Of a stretch of DNA of 64,000 nucleotides, positions 41,259 to 49,618 are shown piece by piece. The stretch is from contig DATMER010000145.1 of the NCBI GenBank assembly GCA_035556715.1, positions 142,680 through 206,679 of the forward strand, written 5' to 3'. Within the stretch, counting starts at the first letter, position 1. Every line of letters begins with the position of its first letter. The position numbers and the translations under genes were made by a program. The notes under the pieces are model-generated. The model searched no databases and was not told where the DNA came from. It saw nothing but the letters and a program-made list of their open reading frames with translations. Source of the DNA: DATMER01 sp035556715. Lineage in GTDB: Bacteria > Acidobacteriota > Thermoanaerobaculia > Multivoradales > UBA5704.

Positions 41259-42184
41259 CCAGCCTTCTTCTCGAAGCGCTGGGCGCGGAGAGGGTGCGGC
41301 GGGGGGAGATCCTCGCTCCCTACACCACGTTCAGGATCGGCGGGCCGGCCGACCTCTTCTATGAGCCGGAGACCGCGGAGGAGCTGGCGCGGGCGATCCT
41401 CGCGGCGCGGGAGCATGGAGTCCCCTACTTCCTCCTGGGGATGGGCGCGAACATCCTGTTCGGGGACCGGGGCTTCCGGGGGCTGGTGATCCGCAACACG
41501 GCCCGGCACATGGAGGTCCGCCCGGGCGGCCAGGTGTGGGCCGAGAGCGGCGCCGTGGTCTATCCGGAGCTGATCGAGCTGGCGGTGTCGCATGGCCTGT
41601 CCGGGCTGGAGCACTACGTGGGCATCCCCTCGACCGTGGGCGGCGCGCTCTGGCAGAACCTCCACTTCCTCGCCCCGGCCCCGGCACGCGAGCGGACCAT
41701 GTTCATCGAGGAGGTGACCCGATCGGCGGAGATCCTCACTGAGGAGGGGGAGAGAAAGACCGTGGGCGTCGAGTACTTCGAGTTCGGCTACGACGACTCC
41801 ATCCTCCACCACCGGAAGGACGTGGTCCTCGCCGCCACCTTCCAGCTCCAGCCGGACGACCCCGCCCGCCTGCGCCGGATCATGGAGGAGAACCTCGAAT
41901 GGCGGCGCGAGCGCCACCCGCCGCTCGACACCGAGCCGAGCGCCGGCTCCATCTTCAAGAAGATCAAGGGGATCGGCGCCGGCCGCCTGATCGACGAGTG
42001 CAGCCTCAAGGGGACACGTATGGGCGGCGCCATGGTCACCCACCGCCACGCCAACATCCTCATCAATACTGGGAACGCAACGGCCGCCGATGTCCGCGTC
42101 CTGATCGCCCACATCCAGGAGGTGGTCGAACAGCGCACCGGCCACCGCCTGGAGCCCGAGATCGGGTTCGTGGGCGAGTTCTGA
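41255..42184 (+). CDS. murB: UDP-N-acetylenolpyruvoylglucosamine reductase
   Basis: 309 residues from GTG 41255, overlapping rpiB. YTTFRIGGPADLFYEPETAEEL and LLGMGANILFGDRGFRGLVIRN form the FAD-binding half. SGLEHYVGIPSTVGGALWQNLHF stands where most MurBs have 'GIPGTVGGAV.MNAGAYG', so the loop is of a less usual kind. AGSIFKKIKGIGAGRLIDECSLKGTRMGGAMVTHRHANILIN carries the catalytic Ser and the substrate loop; the C-terminal Glu (LEPEIGFVG) is present. It reduces the enolpyruvyl group in peptidoglycan precursor synthesis. Confidence 0.92.
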   Translation: MTSLLLEALGAERVRRGEILAPYTTFRIGGPADLFYEPETAEELARAILAAREHGVPYFLLGMGANILFGDRGFRGLVIRNTARHMEVRPGGQVWAESGAVVYPELIELAVSHGLSGLEHYVGIPSTVGGALWQNLHFLAPAPARERTMFIEEVTRSAEILTEEGERKTVGVEYFEFGYDDSILHHRKDVVLAATFQLQPDDPARLRRIMEENLEWRRERHPPLDTEPSAGSIFKKIKGIGAGRLIDECSLKGTRMGGAMVTHRHANILINTGNATAADVRVLIAHIQEVVEQRTGHRLEPEIGFVGEF

Positions 42185-42201
42185 TCACACAACAAAAGTT
42201 G

Positions 42202-42252
42202 TTGACTTCCGCTCCGCCTTCCTTTACGCTTGCAGGCGTAAGTTGAGCGTAA
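42202..42252 (+). promoter_or_regulatory. Promoter with TTACGC operator boxes upstream of a two-ORF unit
   Basis: TTGACT (42202-42207), a 17-base spacer and TACGCT (42225-42230) make a sigma-70-type promoter. Overlapping and following the -10 are TTACGC (42224-42229) and its reverse GCGTAA (42236-42241 and 42247-42252), one helical turn apart. The same box occurs three times in the XRE regulator's own promoter at 43952-43990. Confidence 0.6.
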
Positions 42253-42275
42253 CAAACCAGCGGGAGGAGGCAGCC

Positions 42276-42416
42276 GTGAGGAAGACCCTGAGGAAAACGA
42301 ATCCAGCAGGTCAACCGGCCGGCATCGTGTCGGCCTTACACCAAAACGGCCCGAGCGAGGGTACAACTCGCCCGAGCCAAGCCACGCAAGGAGGTAACAT
42401 CCATGCGCAGCCGTAA
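42276..42416 (+). CDS. Possible 46-residue leader peptide overlapping the next gene
   Basis: GTG at 42276 has GGGAGGAGG about 5 bases upstream and opens a 46-codon frame (starts V/M-RKTLRKTNPAGQPAG, ends NIHAQP) that stops at 42416, 14 bases into the following gene. Basic and hydrophilic, no signal peptide. The following gene has its own strong site (AAGGAGG), so the ORF may serve translational coupling, or may be untranslated. Confidence 0.45.
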   Translation: MRKTLRKTNPAGQPAGIVSALHQNGPSEGTTRPSQATQGGNIHAQP

Positions 42417-42909
42417 TGATGGTAACACCCTGCCGAACAATGCTTTCGCCGAAGAGTACCTCGCCCTGCTCAACGAGCGGGACGAGCCCATCACCGCCCC
42501 GGAGGCCGACTACGCCGGACCCTGGAGCGTCGAGGCCCGGCGCCAGGGCGGTCACGCCGTGCTGCGGGTCGGGGAAAACCTGGACCGCGGGGATGAGCCG
42601 TACGCCGTGTTCGAGGCCCTGGAGATCTCCCAGATGGCCGCCGCGGTCCTGCCCGGCACGGGTCGGGAGAAGCGCTACCGGCTGGGCAAGGACGAGGAGG
42701 CCGGCCGGGGCTACCCGGTGTTCCGGGCCGGCGAGATCGTTGGCCACGTCAAGCTGTTCGATGAAGATTTCGTCGCGGCCTTGAATGTCCTCGACGCGCT
42801 TCTCGCTACGCCTTACGACTTCGCCTGGCTCCTGGAGGCGGCCGGAGGGCTCGCCCTCCAGCACGTCGGGAGGATCTCCATGGCCCGGGCTACGGGAACG
42901 CTGCGGTAA
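42403..42909 (+). CDS. Protein of unknown function
   Basis: 168 residues, with AAGGAGGTAACATCC directly before ATG 42403. Acidic and soluble, without signal peptide or membrane helix. It has a beta-rich middle (GPWSVEARRQGGHAVLRVGE...DEPYAVFEALEISQMAAAVLPG) and an Ala/Leu-rich end (DEDFVAALNVLDALLATPYDFAWLLEAAGGLALQHVGRISMA). No family recognised. Its promoter shares TTACGC boxes with the XRE gene at 44049, so that regulator may control it. Confidence 0.7.
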   Translation: MRSRNDGNTLPNNAFAEEYLALLNERDEPITAPEADYAGPWSVEARRQGGHAVLRVGENLDRGDEPYAVFEALEISQMAAAVLPGTGREKRYRLGKDEEAGRGYPVFRAGEIVGHVKLFDEDFVAALNVLDALLATPYDFAWLLEAAGGLALQHVGRISMARATGTLR

Positions 42910-42976
42910 CGCGAGCACGCCGGATCGGGACGCCCGCATCAGCGTTCCGGTGTCCCGATCCGGCATTTCAGTCGAT

Positions 42977-43933
42977 TCAGCCCACCCCTTCGGTCCCCGC
43001 TCCGCAGATCAGAGCGCAGACGCTCTCCCCCTCCCCCACTCGCACCTTGCCGCTCAGCCAGGCCGCGGCCGAGGCGGCTCCGGACAGCTCGGCGGCCACT
43101 CCCAGCTCCAGCCAGAGCCAGCGGGCGGCCTCTTTCATCTCCTCGTCGGTCACGAGGACGATCTCGTCGACCTTTTCCTGGATGATCCGCAGGTTCAGCT
43201 CGGCGCTCTTGCGGGGCGCCAGGGTGTTGGCGGCCGTGGTGATGCGCTCCAGCTCGACCAGCGAGCCCGCCTTGACGCTCTCGTACAGGGTCGGCGCTCC
43301 CACGGGCTCGACTCCCACCACCCGAATCCCGGGCCGAATCCCCGGCGCCAGGGCCTTGACCGCGGTGGCGACGCCGGAGATCAGCCCTCCCCCGCCGATG
43401 GCCACCAGGACCGTGCGCGTCTCCGGTGCGTCCTCCAGGATCTCCAGCCCGATCGTGCCCTGGCCCGCCACGACCGCGGGGTCCGAGAAGGCGTGGACGT
43501 AGACGAGCCCCTCCTGTCCGGCCCGCTCCCGCGCGGCCCGGTCGGCCTCATCCCAGACCGAGCCCTCGCGCACGACTTTCGCCCCCCAGCTCTCGAAACG
43601 GGCGACCTTGGCCGGCGGGACGTTCGAGGGGAGGAAGATCGTCACCGGGAGCTTCGCCAGCCAGCCGGCGTACGCCACTCCCAGCCCGTGATTGCCTCCC
43701 GAGGCGGTCACCAGCCCCTTTTCCGCTTCTTCCGGAGCCAGCGAAAGGACCTTGTTCGTGGCACCCCGGGCCTTGAACGAGCCCGTGACCTGGAGGGATT
43801 CCAGCTTCAGCGTCAAGTCGCCGGAAGGGATGTTGCGAAGCGCGGCCCCGCGCATCAGCGGCGTCCGGCGCACGTGCGGCGCGATCCGGCGCCGGGCGTC
43901 CTGGATTTCGGGCAGACCTACCATGCGCGGCAT
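42977..43933 (-). CDS. Serine/threonine dehydratase, PLP fold type II
   Basis: 318 residues. The Schiff-base lysine motif is intact: LESLQVTGSFKARGATNKVLSL. SGGNHGLGVAYAG is the substrate loop, and VLVAIGGGGLISGVATAVKAL binds the PLP phosphate. No C-terminal ACT domain, so it is a biodegradative-type or serine-racemase-like enzyme of about 320 residues. It deaminates Ser or Thr to 2-oxo acids. Divergent from the XRE regulator gene. An alternative ATG lies three codons in (43924). Confidence 0.88.
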   Translation of the reverse strand: MPRMVGLPEIQDARRRIAPHVRRTPLMRGAALRNIPSGDLTLKLESLQVTGSFKARGATNKVLSLAPEEAEKGLVTASGGNHGLGVAYAGWLAKLPVTIFLPSNVPPAKVARFESWGAKVVREGSVWDEADRAARERAGQEGLVYVHAFSDPAVVAGQGTIGLEILEDAPETRTVLVAIGGGGLISGVATAVKALAPGIRPGIRVVGVEPVGAPTLYESVKAGSLVELERITTAANTLAPRKSAELNLRIIQEKVDEIVLVTDEEMKEAARWLWLELGVAAELSGAASAAAWLSGKVRVGEGESVCALICGAGTEGVG

Positions 43934-43951
43934 CGTATCCGAGGGCGAAAG

Positions 43952-43997
43952 TTACGCCCCCTGCACGCTTGACTTACGCCCTTGTTACGCCTATGCT
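43952..43997 (+). promoter_or_regulatory. XRE gene promoter with three TTACGC boxes
   Basis: TTGACT (43969-43974), 17 bases, then TATGCT (43992-43997) is a strong sigma-70 promoter match. TTACGC appears at 43952, 43974 and 43985, spaced 22 and 11 bases, that is on one face of the helix. Two boxes lie between the -35 and -10, so binding there would block transcription: a typical autorepressor layout. The same boxes occur at 42224-42252. Confidence 0.65.
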
Positions 43998-44048
43998 TCC
44001 TTCCATGTTGGAGAGAACAGGATTCACCCCATTCAGGAGAAACAAGCC

Positions 44049-44579
44049 GTGGCCAACCCCGTACTGAAGGGCCTCGGCCAGGCGCTGCGCTGGCTGAGAG
44101 ACCGACTCGGCAGAAAGCAGTACCAGGTGGCGCAAGCCGCCGGCATCACCAAAGGAATGCTCTCGGCGTACGAGACGGGTCGGCAACGGCCATCGCTGGA
44201 GACTCTGGCGAAGCTGCTGGACACGCTCGGATGCGACCTGCACGACCTGCACAACGCCATCCAGGTCGTGAACGGCCGGCCGGCGACGATGCGGCCGCCC
44301 GGCGCCGCCGCCAACGCCGCTAGCAACGCGGGTGCCGCTGGCGGGGACTTCGGAGGCGGAGGGCGGTTCCCCGACCTCTACAGCGTACTCGGGCAGAGCG
44401 ATCCGCTCCCGCCCGAATTGGAGCGCGCCTTCGGGCAGCTCCTCGACGGCTTCCACAAGCTGATCCGTTACATGCACCGTTCCTTCGGGCCACGTTCCGA
44501 CCGTGCCGACCGTGCCGACCGTGCCGAGGGAGCCGAGGGATCTCAGGGTACCGACAGGCCTCCGGGCGACAGCTCGTAG
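44049..44579 (+). CDS. XRE-family DNA-binding regulator
   Basis: 176 residues from GTG 44049; CAGGAG is about 9 bases upstream. The N-terminal HTH is LGQALRWLRDRLGRKQYQVAQAAGITKGMLSAYETGRQRPSLETLAKLLDTLGCDLHDLHNAI, a complete five-helix Cro/CI fold. A Gly/Ala-rich linker follows. The C-terminal part includes PELERAFGQLLDGFHKLIRYMHRSF. The tail carries a 9-bp microsatellite in the DNA (ACCGTGCCG repeated) giving RADRADRAEGAEG, a candidate slippage site. It likely binds the TTACGC boxes at its own promoter and at 42.2 kb. Confidence 0.85.
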   Translation: MANPVLKGLGQALRWLRDRLGRKQYQVAQAAGITKGMLSAYETGRQRPSLETLAKLLDTLGCDLHDLHNAIQVVNGRPATMRPPGAAANAASNAGAAGGDFGGGGRFPDLYSVLGQSDPLPPELERAFGQLLDGFHKLIRYMHRSFGPRSDRADRADRAEGAEGSQGTDRPPGDSS

Positions 44580-44683
44580 GCCTCTCGGCCACTCCTTCCG
44601 CAGACGGGCCGGCTCCGTCGGCTGCCTTCCCCCCTCCGAGGCGGCCGGCGGGCCGGCCCATTCCTGACGGAGCCTACCGGGAC

Positions 44684-45901
44684 CTACCGGGGCAAGCTGC
44701 TCTGGATCGCCCGCGCCAGCCGGTGGACGGCCTCCTCGATCCGGTGCGGCGGGTTGTTCCCGAAGCTGAGGCGCAGGCCCCGGGCGGCGTGGGTCCTTCC
44801 CTGGACCGCGAACACGCTGCCGGGGGCGAAGGACACGCTCTCGGTCTCCACCGCCGTGTGCAGCAGCGCAGTCGAATCCATCCCCGGAGGCAGCTCGACC
44901 CAGACGAAGAGGCCGCTCGACGGCCGGTGCCAGCGGACCTCCTTGGGGAGGTGCTCCTCCAGGGCGCGCACCAGGATGTCCCGGCGGCGGCGGTACGCGG
45001 CCCTTACCGTCTCCAGGTGCTCCGGCAGGTAGCCGGCCTCCAGCCAGGCAGAGATGGTCCGGTGGCTGAAGGAGGCCACGTCCAGCTCGGCCGCGCCCGG
45101 CAGCATGGAGAGCCGCGGCGCGAGCTCGTCGGGAAGGACCATCCAGCCGGCGCGCAGGGCCGGAGCGAGGATCATCGAGAAGGAGCCGAGGTAGACGACC
45201 CAGCTCTCGTCGAGGGCGCGCAGGGGCGGCTCCGGGTGTCCGTCGTAGGAGAGGAAGCCGTAGGCGTCGTCTTCGAGGATCGGCACGCCGAACTTCCGGG
45301 CCAGGTCCACGAGCCGCAGCCGCTTCTCCAGGCTCAGGCTCACGCCCAACGGGTTGTGCCCCTCCGGGATGGAGTAGAGGAAGGCGGGCCGGGCACCCTG
45401 GGCCAGCAGGGACTCCACCTGGTCCACGTCGATGCCGGTCTCCGCGTCCGTGGAGACGGTGAGGATGTGAGGCTCCTGGTGCCGGACCGCCGTGAGGACC
45501 CCGTCGTAGACCGTCTCCTCGACCACGATCTGGCTGCCCGGGTCGAGGAGGAGGCGTCCGAGCAGGTCGAGCGCCGCCTGGGTGCCGGTCGTGAGCACGA
45601 CCTGCTCCTGCCGGCAGCGGATGCCCCGCACCGCCATCAGCTCGACGATCCGCGCCTTGAGCGGTAAATAGGGAACTCCGTACTCCGCAAGGTCGAACTC
45701 GTCGCCGATCAGGCGCTCCGCGGCCTGGGCCACGTCGTTCATCGGGAACAGCTCGGGGGCCGGCAGGTCCGCGGCCAGCGAGAGCAGGCCCGGCCGCTCC
45801 AGCAGGTCCTGCACACCGGCCAGCCCCGGGTTCTTCCCGGCGGCCAGGCGGTGGAGCTCTTCGATCAGATCGTCTTTCGGATCCGGCATTGCCTCGGACA
45901 T
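44684..45901 (-). CDS. Aminotransferase class I/II fold protein lacking the PLP lysine
   Basis: 405 residues from ATG 45901 (GGGAGGA abuts this ATG, so ATG 45889 or a further upstream start at 45967 are possible). The fold-type I sequence is clear: VVLTTGTQAALDLLGRLLLDPGSQIVVEETVYDG, YSIPEGHNPLG (PLP-stacking Asn), PILEDDAYGFLSYDG (Asp, Tyr), and RLSFGNNPPHRIEEAV. Where homologues have 'GSFSK.L.PGLRLGW', this protein has GSFSMILAPALRAGWM, so residue 243, the Schiff-base lysine, is Met (codon at 45173-45175). It may be inactive, may bind PLP non-covalently, or may have a regulatory role. Family resemblance is to MocR-less LysN/2-aminoadipate aminotransferases. Divergent from the isoprenoid operon. 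Confidence 0.85.
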   Translation of the reverse strand: MSEAMPDPKDDLIEELHRLAAGKNPGLAGVQDLLERPGLLSLAADLPAPELFPMNDVAQAAERLIGDEFDLAEYGVPYLPLKARIVELMAVRGIRCRQEQVVLTTGTQAALDLLGRLLLDPGSQIVVEETVYDGVLTAVRHQEPHILTVSTDAETGIDVDQVESLLAQGARPAFLYSIPEGHNPLGVSLSLEKRLRLVDLARKFGVPILEDDAYGFLSYDGHPEPPLRALDESWVVYLGSFSMILAPALRAGWMVLPDELAPRLSMLPGAAELDVASFSHRTISAWLEAGYLPEHLETVRAAYRRRRDILVRALEEHLPKEVRWHRPSSGLFVWVELPPGMDSTALLHTAVETESVSFAPGSVFAVQGRTHAARGLRLSFGNNPPHRIEEAVHRLARAIQSSLPR

Positions 45902-46094
45902 TCCTCCCTTAGAGATAGTGTAACCGGTTGCAGGAAGTGCGCCGCACCCAGGTACTTTGCATCGCAAAGTGCTCTCCGATTAGAATACCCCGGACGCCGC
46001 GCCCCGGGAACTTCGCCCCGGGGATTTCGGTTAAACTTTGCGGGCCACTAACCGGCCGTTTGAACGCGAGGCGAAAGAGAGCGAAATCAAAGGC

Positions 46095-47222
46095 ATGGGA
46101 CTGTCCACGGCCTCCTCCTCCATGGCGCGGCATCACGAGATTCCGGACGGCTTTCCGGCGCTCCTCGAAGCGTTCCGGGAGGAGCTCGACCGCGAGCTGC
46201 AGGCTTGGCTGGAATCCAGGCGGCGCGCGGCGGTCGAGGCCGGCTCGCCCGAGATGCTCGAGCTGATCGACGGCGTCGGCCAGCTCGTGGTCCAGGGCGG
46301 CAAGCGGGTGCGGCCGGCCCTGGTCTATCACGCCTACCGCGCCTGCGGCGGCCCGGCCGGCGGCCCGGCTGGCGGCGAGGCCCTCTCCCTCGCGCTGGCC
46401 ACCGAGCTCCTCCACACCTACCTCCTGATCCACGACGACATCATGGACCACGCCGAGGTGCGGCGCGGCCAGCCCGCGGCGCACGTGCGCTTCCGCAACG
46501 CCCACCGGGCGCGGGGCTTCCACGGCGACGCCCAGGACTTCGGCCTGTCCGTGGCCATCCTGCTGGGCGACCTTTCCCACACCTGGGCGGTGGAGCTGGC
46601 CTCCCGCGCCGCCGCGGGCCGGCCCGAGCTCGCCCGCTGCTTCGCGGCCATGAGCGAGGAGGTCGTGGGCGGCCAGTACCTGGAGCTGCTCCTGGCCCAG
46701 CGCCGCGGCGCCAAGGAAGAGGAGCTGACCCGCGTGCTCCGCCTCAAGTCCGGACGCTACACGGCCGAGCGGCCGGTGCAGCTCGGCGCCATCCTGGCCG
46801 GCGCCGGTTCTGCCGTCGTGGAGGGATTGTCGCGCTACGGCGCCGCGGCCGGCGAGGCCTTCCAGCTCCAGGACGACCTGCTCGGCATGTTCGGCAAGGC
46901 CGAGACCGTGGGCAAGCCCGTGGGCGACGACCTGCGGGAGGGGAAGTTCACCTTCCTGATCCATCACGCCCTGTCCGCGGCCACCCCGGAGCAGCGCGAG
47001 GCCCTGGAGGACGCCCTGGGCGATCCGGACGTCACGGCCGGCGAGGTCGCCCGGGTGCAGAGCATCCTCGAAGAGACCGGCGCCCGCGCCCGGGTCGAGG
47101 CCATGATCGAGGAGCGGCTCCGCGCAGCGCGCCAGGCTCTCGAAGGCCTGGGCGATCTGGAGCGGGAGGGGCGGCTCTTTCTGGAAGGGCTCCTCGACTA
47201 CCTGCGGGAGCGCGAGCTGTGA
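46095..47222 (+). CDS. Polyprenyl (FPP/GGPP-type) diphosphate synthase
   Basis: 375 residues from ATG 46095 (46122 possible). The first Asp-rich motif is DDIMD in LLIHDDIMDHAEVRRG, and the GGKRVRPAL motif precedes it. The second Asp-rich motif is the relaxed DDLLG (QLQDDLLGMFG), with GKPVGDDLREGKFTFL after it. The two residues before the first motif, which set chain length, are Leu-Ile and so small-to-medium. Condenses DMAPP/IPP to FPP or GGPP. It overlaps the IDI-2 gene by four bases (GTGA) and heads the isoprenoid operon. Confidence 0.9.
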   Translation: MGLSTASSSMARHHEIPDGFPALLEAFREELDRELQAWLESRRRAAVEAGSPEMLELIDGVGQLVVQGGKRVRPALVYHAYRACGGPAGGPAGGEALSLALATELLHTYLLIHDDIMDHAEVRRGQPAAHVRFRNAHRARGFHGDAQDFGLSVAILLGDLSHTWAVELASRAAAGRPELARCFAAMSEEVVGGQYLELLLAQRRGAKEEELTRVLRLKSGRYTAERPVQLGAILAGAGSAVVEGLSRYGAAAGEAFQLQDDLLGMFGKAETVGKPVGDDLREGKFTFLIHHALSAATPEQREALEDALGDPDVTAGEVARVQSILEETGARARVEAMIEERLRAARQALEGLGDLEREGRLFLEGLLDYLREREL

Positions 47223-48307
47223 GCGCGCCCGAGATGACGGCTGGCGATCCGTCGCTCCTGCCGTCGCCCGAAGAGTCCGTTCCGAGCCTACCCGGCGGGC
47301 CCGACCTGCGCGACCGGAAAGCCGAGCACATCCGCCTGGCCCTGGACTCGCGCATGCAGCTCGGCACGAGCTGGTGGGACGACTACCACTTCGGCCACGC
47401 GGCCCTGCCGGAGATCGACATGGCCGAGGTCGACACCTCGGTCGAGTTCCTGGGCCGGCGCCTGTCCGCTCCGCTGCTGATCTCCTGCATGACCGGCGGC
47501 ACCGAGATCGCCGGCCGGATCAACCGCAACCTGGCCGCGGCGGCCGAAGCCACCGGGGTCGCGGTGGGCGTCGGCTCCCAGCGCAAGGCTTTGGAAGATC
47601 CGGCGAAAGCTGATACTTTCCGCGTCCGCGAGGTCGCTCCTTCCGTCCCGCTCCTGGCCAACCTCGGCGCCGTGCAGCTCAACTACGGCATGGGCGTCCG
47701 GGAGTGCCGCCAGGCGGTCGAGATGATCGGGGCCGACGCGCTCGTGCTCCACCTGAACCCGTTGCAGGAGGCCCTCCAGCCCGAGGGCCAGTGCGATTTC
47801 TCCGGGCTCCTCCCGAAGATCGCCGAGGTGGTGCGCGAGGTGGGCGTGCCGGTCGCGGCCAAGGAGGTCGGCAGCGGCCTTTCGGAGCGGGTGGCCCGCG
47901 CCCTGGCCGGAGCCGGGGTCCGCATCCTGGACACCGCGGGGACGGGCGGCACGAGCTGGGCGCGGATCGAGGCCCAGCGCTCGGGCGATCTCGACCTGGG
48001 CGAGCTGTTCGCGGGCTGGGGCCTCCCCACCCCGCTGTCGATCCAGGAGGTCCGCAGGGTCGAGGGCGTGACGGTGATCGCCAGCGGCGGCCTGCGCAAC
48101 GGCTTGGACCTCGCCAAGGCCCTGGCGCTGGGAGCGGACCTGGGAGGCATGGCTTGGCCGTTCCTCGCCGCAGCCACGGAATCGCCCGACCGGGTGGCCG
48201 ACAAGGTGCGGCGCATCGTGCGGGAGCTCAAGATCTGTATGTTCTGTCTGGGAATCAAAACGGTCGCGGAGCTGCGCAACGCCGAGCTTCGAAAAGGGTC
48301 CTTCTGA
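47219..48307 (+). CDS. fni: Type 2 isopentenyl-diphosphate delta-isomerase
   Basis: 362 residues from GTG 47219. RDRKAEHIRLAL is the diagnostic IDI-2 start, although a ~30-residue Ser/Pro-rich N-terminal extension precedes it. PLLISCMTGGTEIAGRINRNLA, VGSQRKALEDP (FMN), LHLNPLQEALQPEGQCDF, GVPVAAKEVGSGLS, LDTAGTGGTSWARIEAQR, IASGGLRNGLDLAKALALGA follow in order. FMN- and NADPH-dependent interconversion of IPP and DMAPP. It is essential here because the mevalonate route makes only IPP. Confidence 0.95.
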   Translation: MSAPEMTAGDPSLLPSPEESVPSLPGGPDLRDRKAEHIRLALDSRMQLGTSWWDDYHFGHAALPEIDMAEVDTSVEFLGRRLSAPLLISCMTGGTEIAGRINRNLAAAAEATGVAVGVGSQRKALEDPAKADTFRVREVAPSVPLLANLGAVQLNYGMGVRECRQAVEMIGADALVLHLNPLQEALQPEGQCDFSGLLPKIAEVVREVGVPVAAKEVGSGLSERVARALAGAGVRILDTAGTGGTSWARIEAQRSGDLDLGELFAGWGLPTPLSIQEVRRVEGVTVIASGGLRNGLDLAKALALGADLGGMAWPFLAAATESPDRVADKVRRIVRELKICMFCLGIKTVAELRNAELRKGSF

Positions 48308-49617
48308 TGAGCAACCCGATCCATCCGCTTGCCTCCGTCCCGGCCACTCCCTCTCCGGTATCTCCGATATCGCGGCGCGAAGAGCTGGTCCGCGCCCTGG
48401 TCCGCCGGGATATGCGCTTCCACGAGCTGCCCAAGGACCTCCCCGCCGAGGAGGCGGCGGAGATCCGGCGGCGCGCCCTGGAGCGCATGACCCAGACGCC
48501 GCTCGACAACATCGCGCACCACTCGCTCGACGTCCAGCGCGCCTCCAAGCGCAACTGCGAGAACTTCATCGGCGTGGCCCAGGTGCCCATGGGCGTGGTC
48601 GGTCCGTTGCGCGTGCGCGGCCGTTGCGCCGACGGCGACTTCTGGGTGCCGCTGGCCACGACCGAAGCGGCCCTGGTGGCGAGCACCAACCGCGGCTGCT
48701 CGGCTATCACGCAAGCCGGGGGCGCGGTGGTGCGCGTCGAAGACGTGGGCATGACCCGGGCGCCCGTGTTCCGCACCTCGGGCATCGTGCAGACGCAGTG
48801 GTTCCTGCAGTGGATCAAGGACCACGAGGATAAGATCCGCGCCATCACCGAGGCCACCAGCCGCCACCTGAAGCTCATCGAGGTCCGCCCCTACACCTTC
48901 GGCACCACCGTCTTCCTCCGCTTCCGCTTCGACTCGGGCGATGCCATGGGCATGAACATGGCCACGATCGCCTGCGACCGGGCCGTGAACGACCTGATCG
49001 AGCCCGAGACCGGAGTGCCCTGCGTGGCCCTGTCGGGCAACTATTGCGTGGACAAGAAGCCGGCCGCGATCAACTTCCAGGAGGGCCGCGGCAAGCGGAT
49101 CTATGCCGAAGCCCTGCTGGAGGCCCCGATCCTCCACCACCAGCTCAAGACCAACGCCCGCGACTTGGTGGAGGTCCAATATCGCAAGAACCTGCTCGGG
49201 TCGATCGCGGCCGGGTCCATGGGCTTCAACGCCCACTACGCCAACGTGCTCGCGGCCTTCTTCATCGCCACGGGCCAGGACCCCGCGCACGTGGTCGAGG
49301 GCTCCATGGGCGTCACCTGCATCGAGGCGCGGGGGCCGGACTCGGTCTTCGCCTCGGTCTATATGCCCGACGTGCCGCTCGGAGCCGTGGGCGGCGGCAC
49401 CGCCCTCGATACGCAGCGCGAGGCGCTCGCCATGCTGGGGGTCTCCCCCGACGTGGACCGCCGCGGCGAAGCGGTGACGCGGCTCGCCGAGATCCTCGGC
49501 GCGGTCGTCCTCGCCGGCGAGCTGTCGCTGATGGCGGCCTTCACTTCCCAGGACCTGGCGCGCGCCCACGAGAAGCTCGGCCGCGGCGAGATCCCCGGCC
49601 ACACGCCGAACCCGTGA
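48307..49617 (+). CDS. HMG-CoA reductase, class I type
   Basis: 436 residues from ATG 48307, which shares its A with the IDI-2 stop. ENFIGVAQVPMGVVGPL, PLATTEAALVASTNRGCSAI (catalytic Glu), FRFDSGDAMGMNMATIA (cofactor motif), GNYCVDKKPAAIN (catalytic Lys), GGGTALDTQREALAMLG and LAGELSLMAAF (His region at the C-terminus is shortened) match HMGR. The 'TTEAALVASTNRG' and DAMGMNM forms favour class I (NADPH), as in archaea and eukaryotes, over bacterial class II. It reduces HMG-CoA to mevalonate. HMG-CoA synthase is not in the window. Confidence 0.93.
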   Translation: MSNPIHPLASVPATPSPVSPISRREELVRALVRRDMRFHELPKDLPAEEAAEIRRRALERMTQTPLDNIAHHSLDVQRASKRNCENFIGVAQVPMGVVGPLRVRGRCADGDFWVPLATTEAALVASTNRGCSAITQAGGAVVRVEDVGMTRAPVFRTSGIVQTQWFLQWIKDHEDKIRAITEATSRHLKLIEVRPYTFGTTVFLRFRFDSGDAMGMNMATIACDRAVNDLIEPETGVPCVALSGNYCVDKKPAAINFQEGRGKRIYAEALLEAPILHHQLKTNARDLVEVQYRKNLLGSIAAGSMGFNAHYANVLAAFFIATGQDPAHVVEGSMGVTCIEARGPDSVFASVYMPDVPLGAVGGGTALDTQREALAMLGVSPDVDRRGEAVTRLAEILGAVVLAGELSLMAAFTSQDLARAHEKLGRGEIPGHTPNP

Positions 49618-49618
49618 G

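Noticed and set aside
46205..48307. 700-codon frame suggesting a fused prenyl synthase-isomerase
   Set aside because: The isomerase frame is merely open upstream through the prenyl synthase gene in another frame; the real isomerase starts at GTG 47219 with a four-base overlap.
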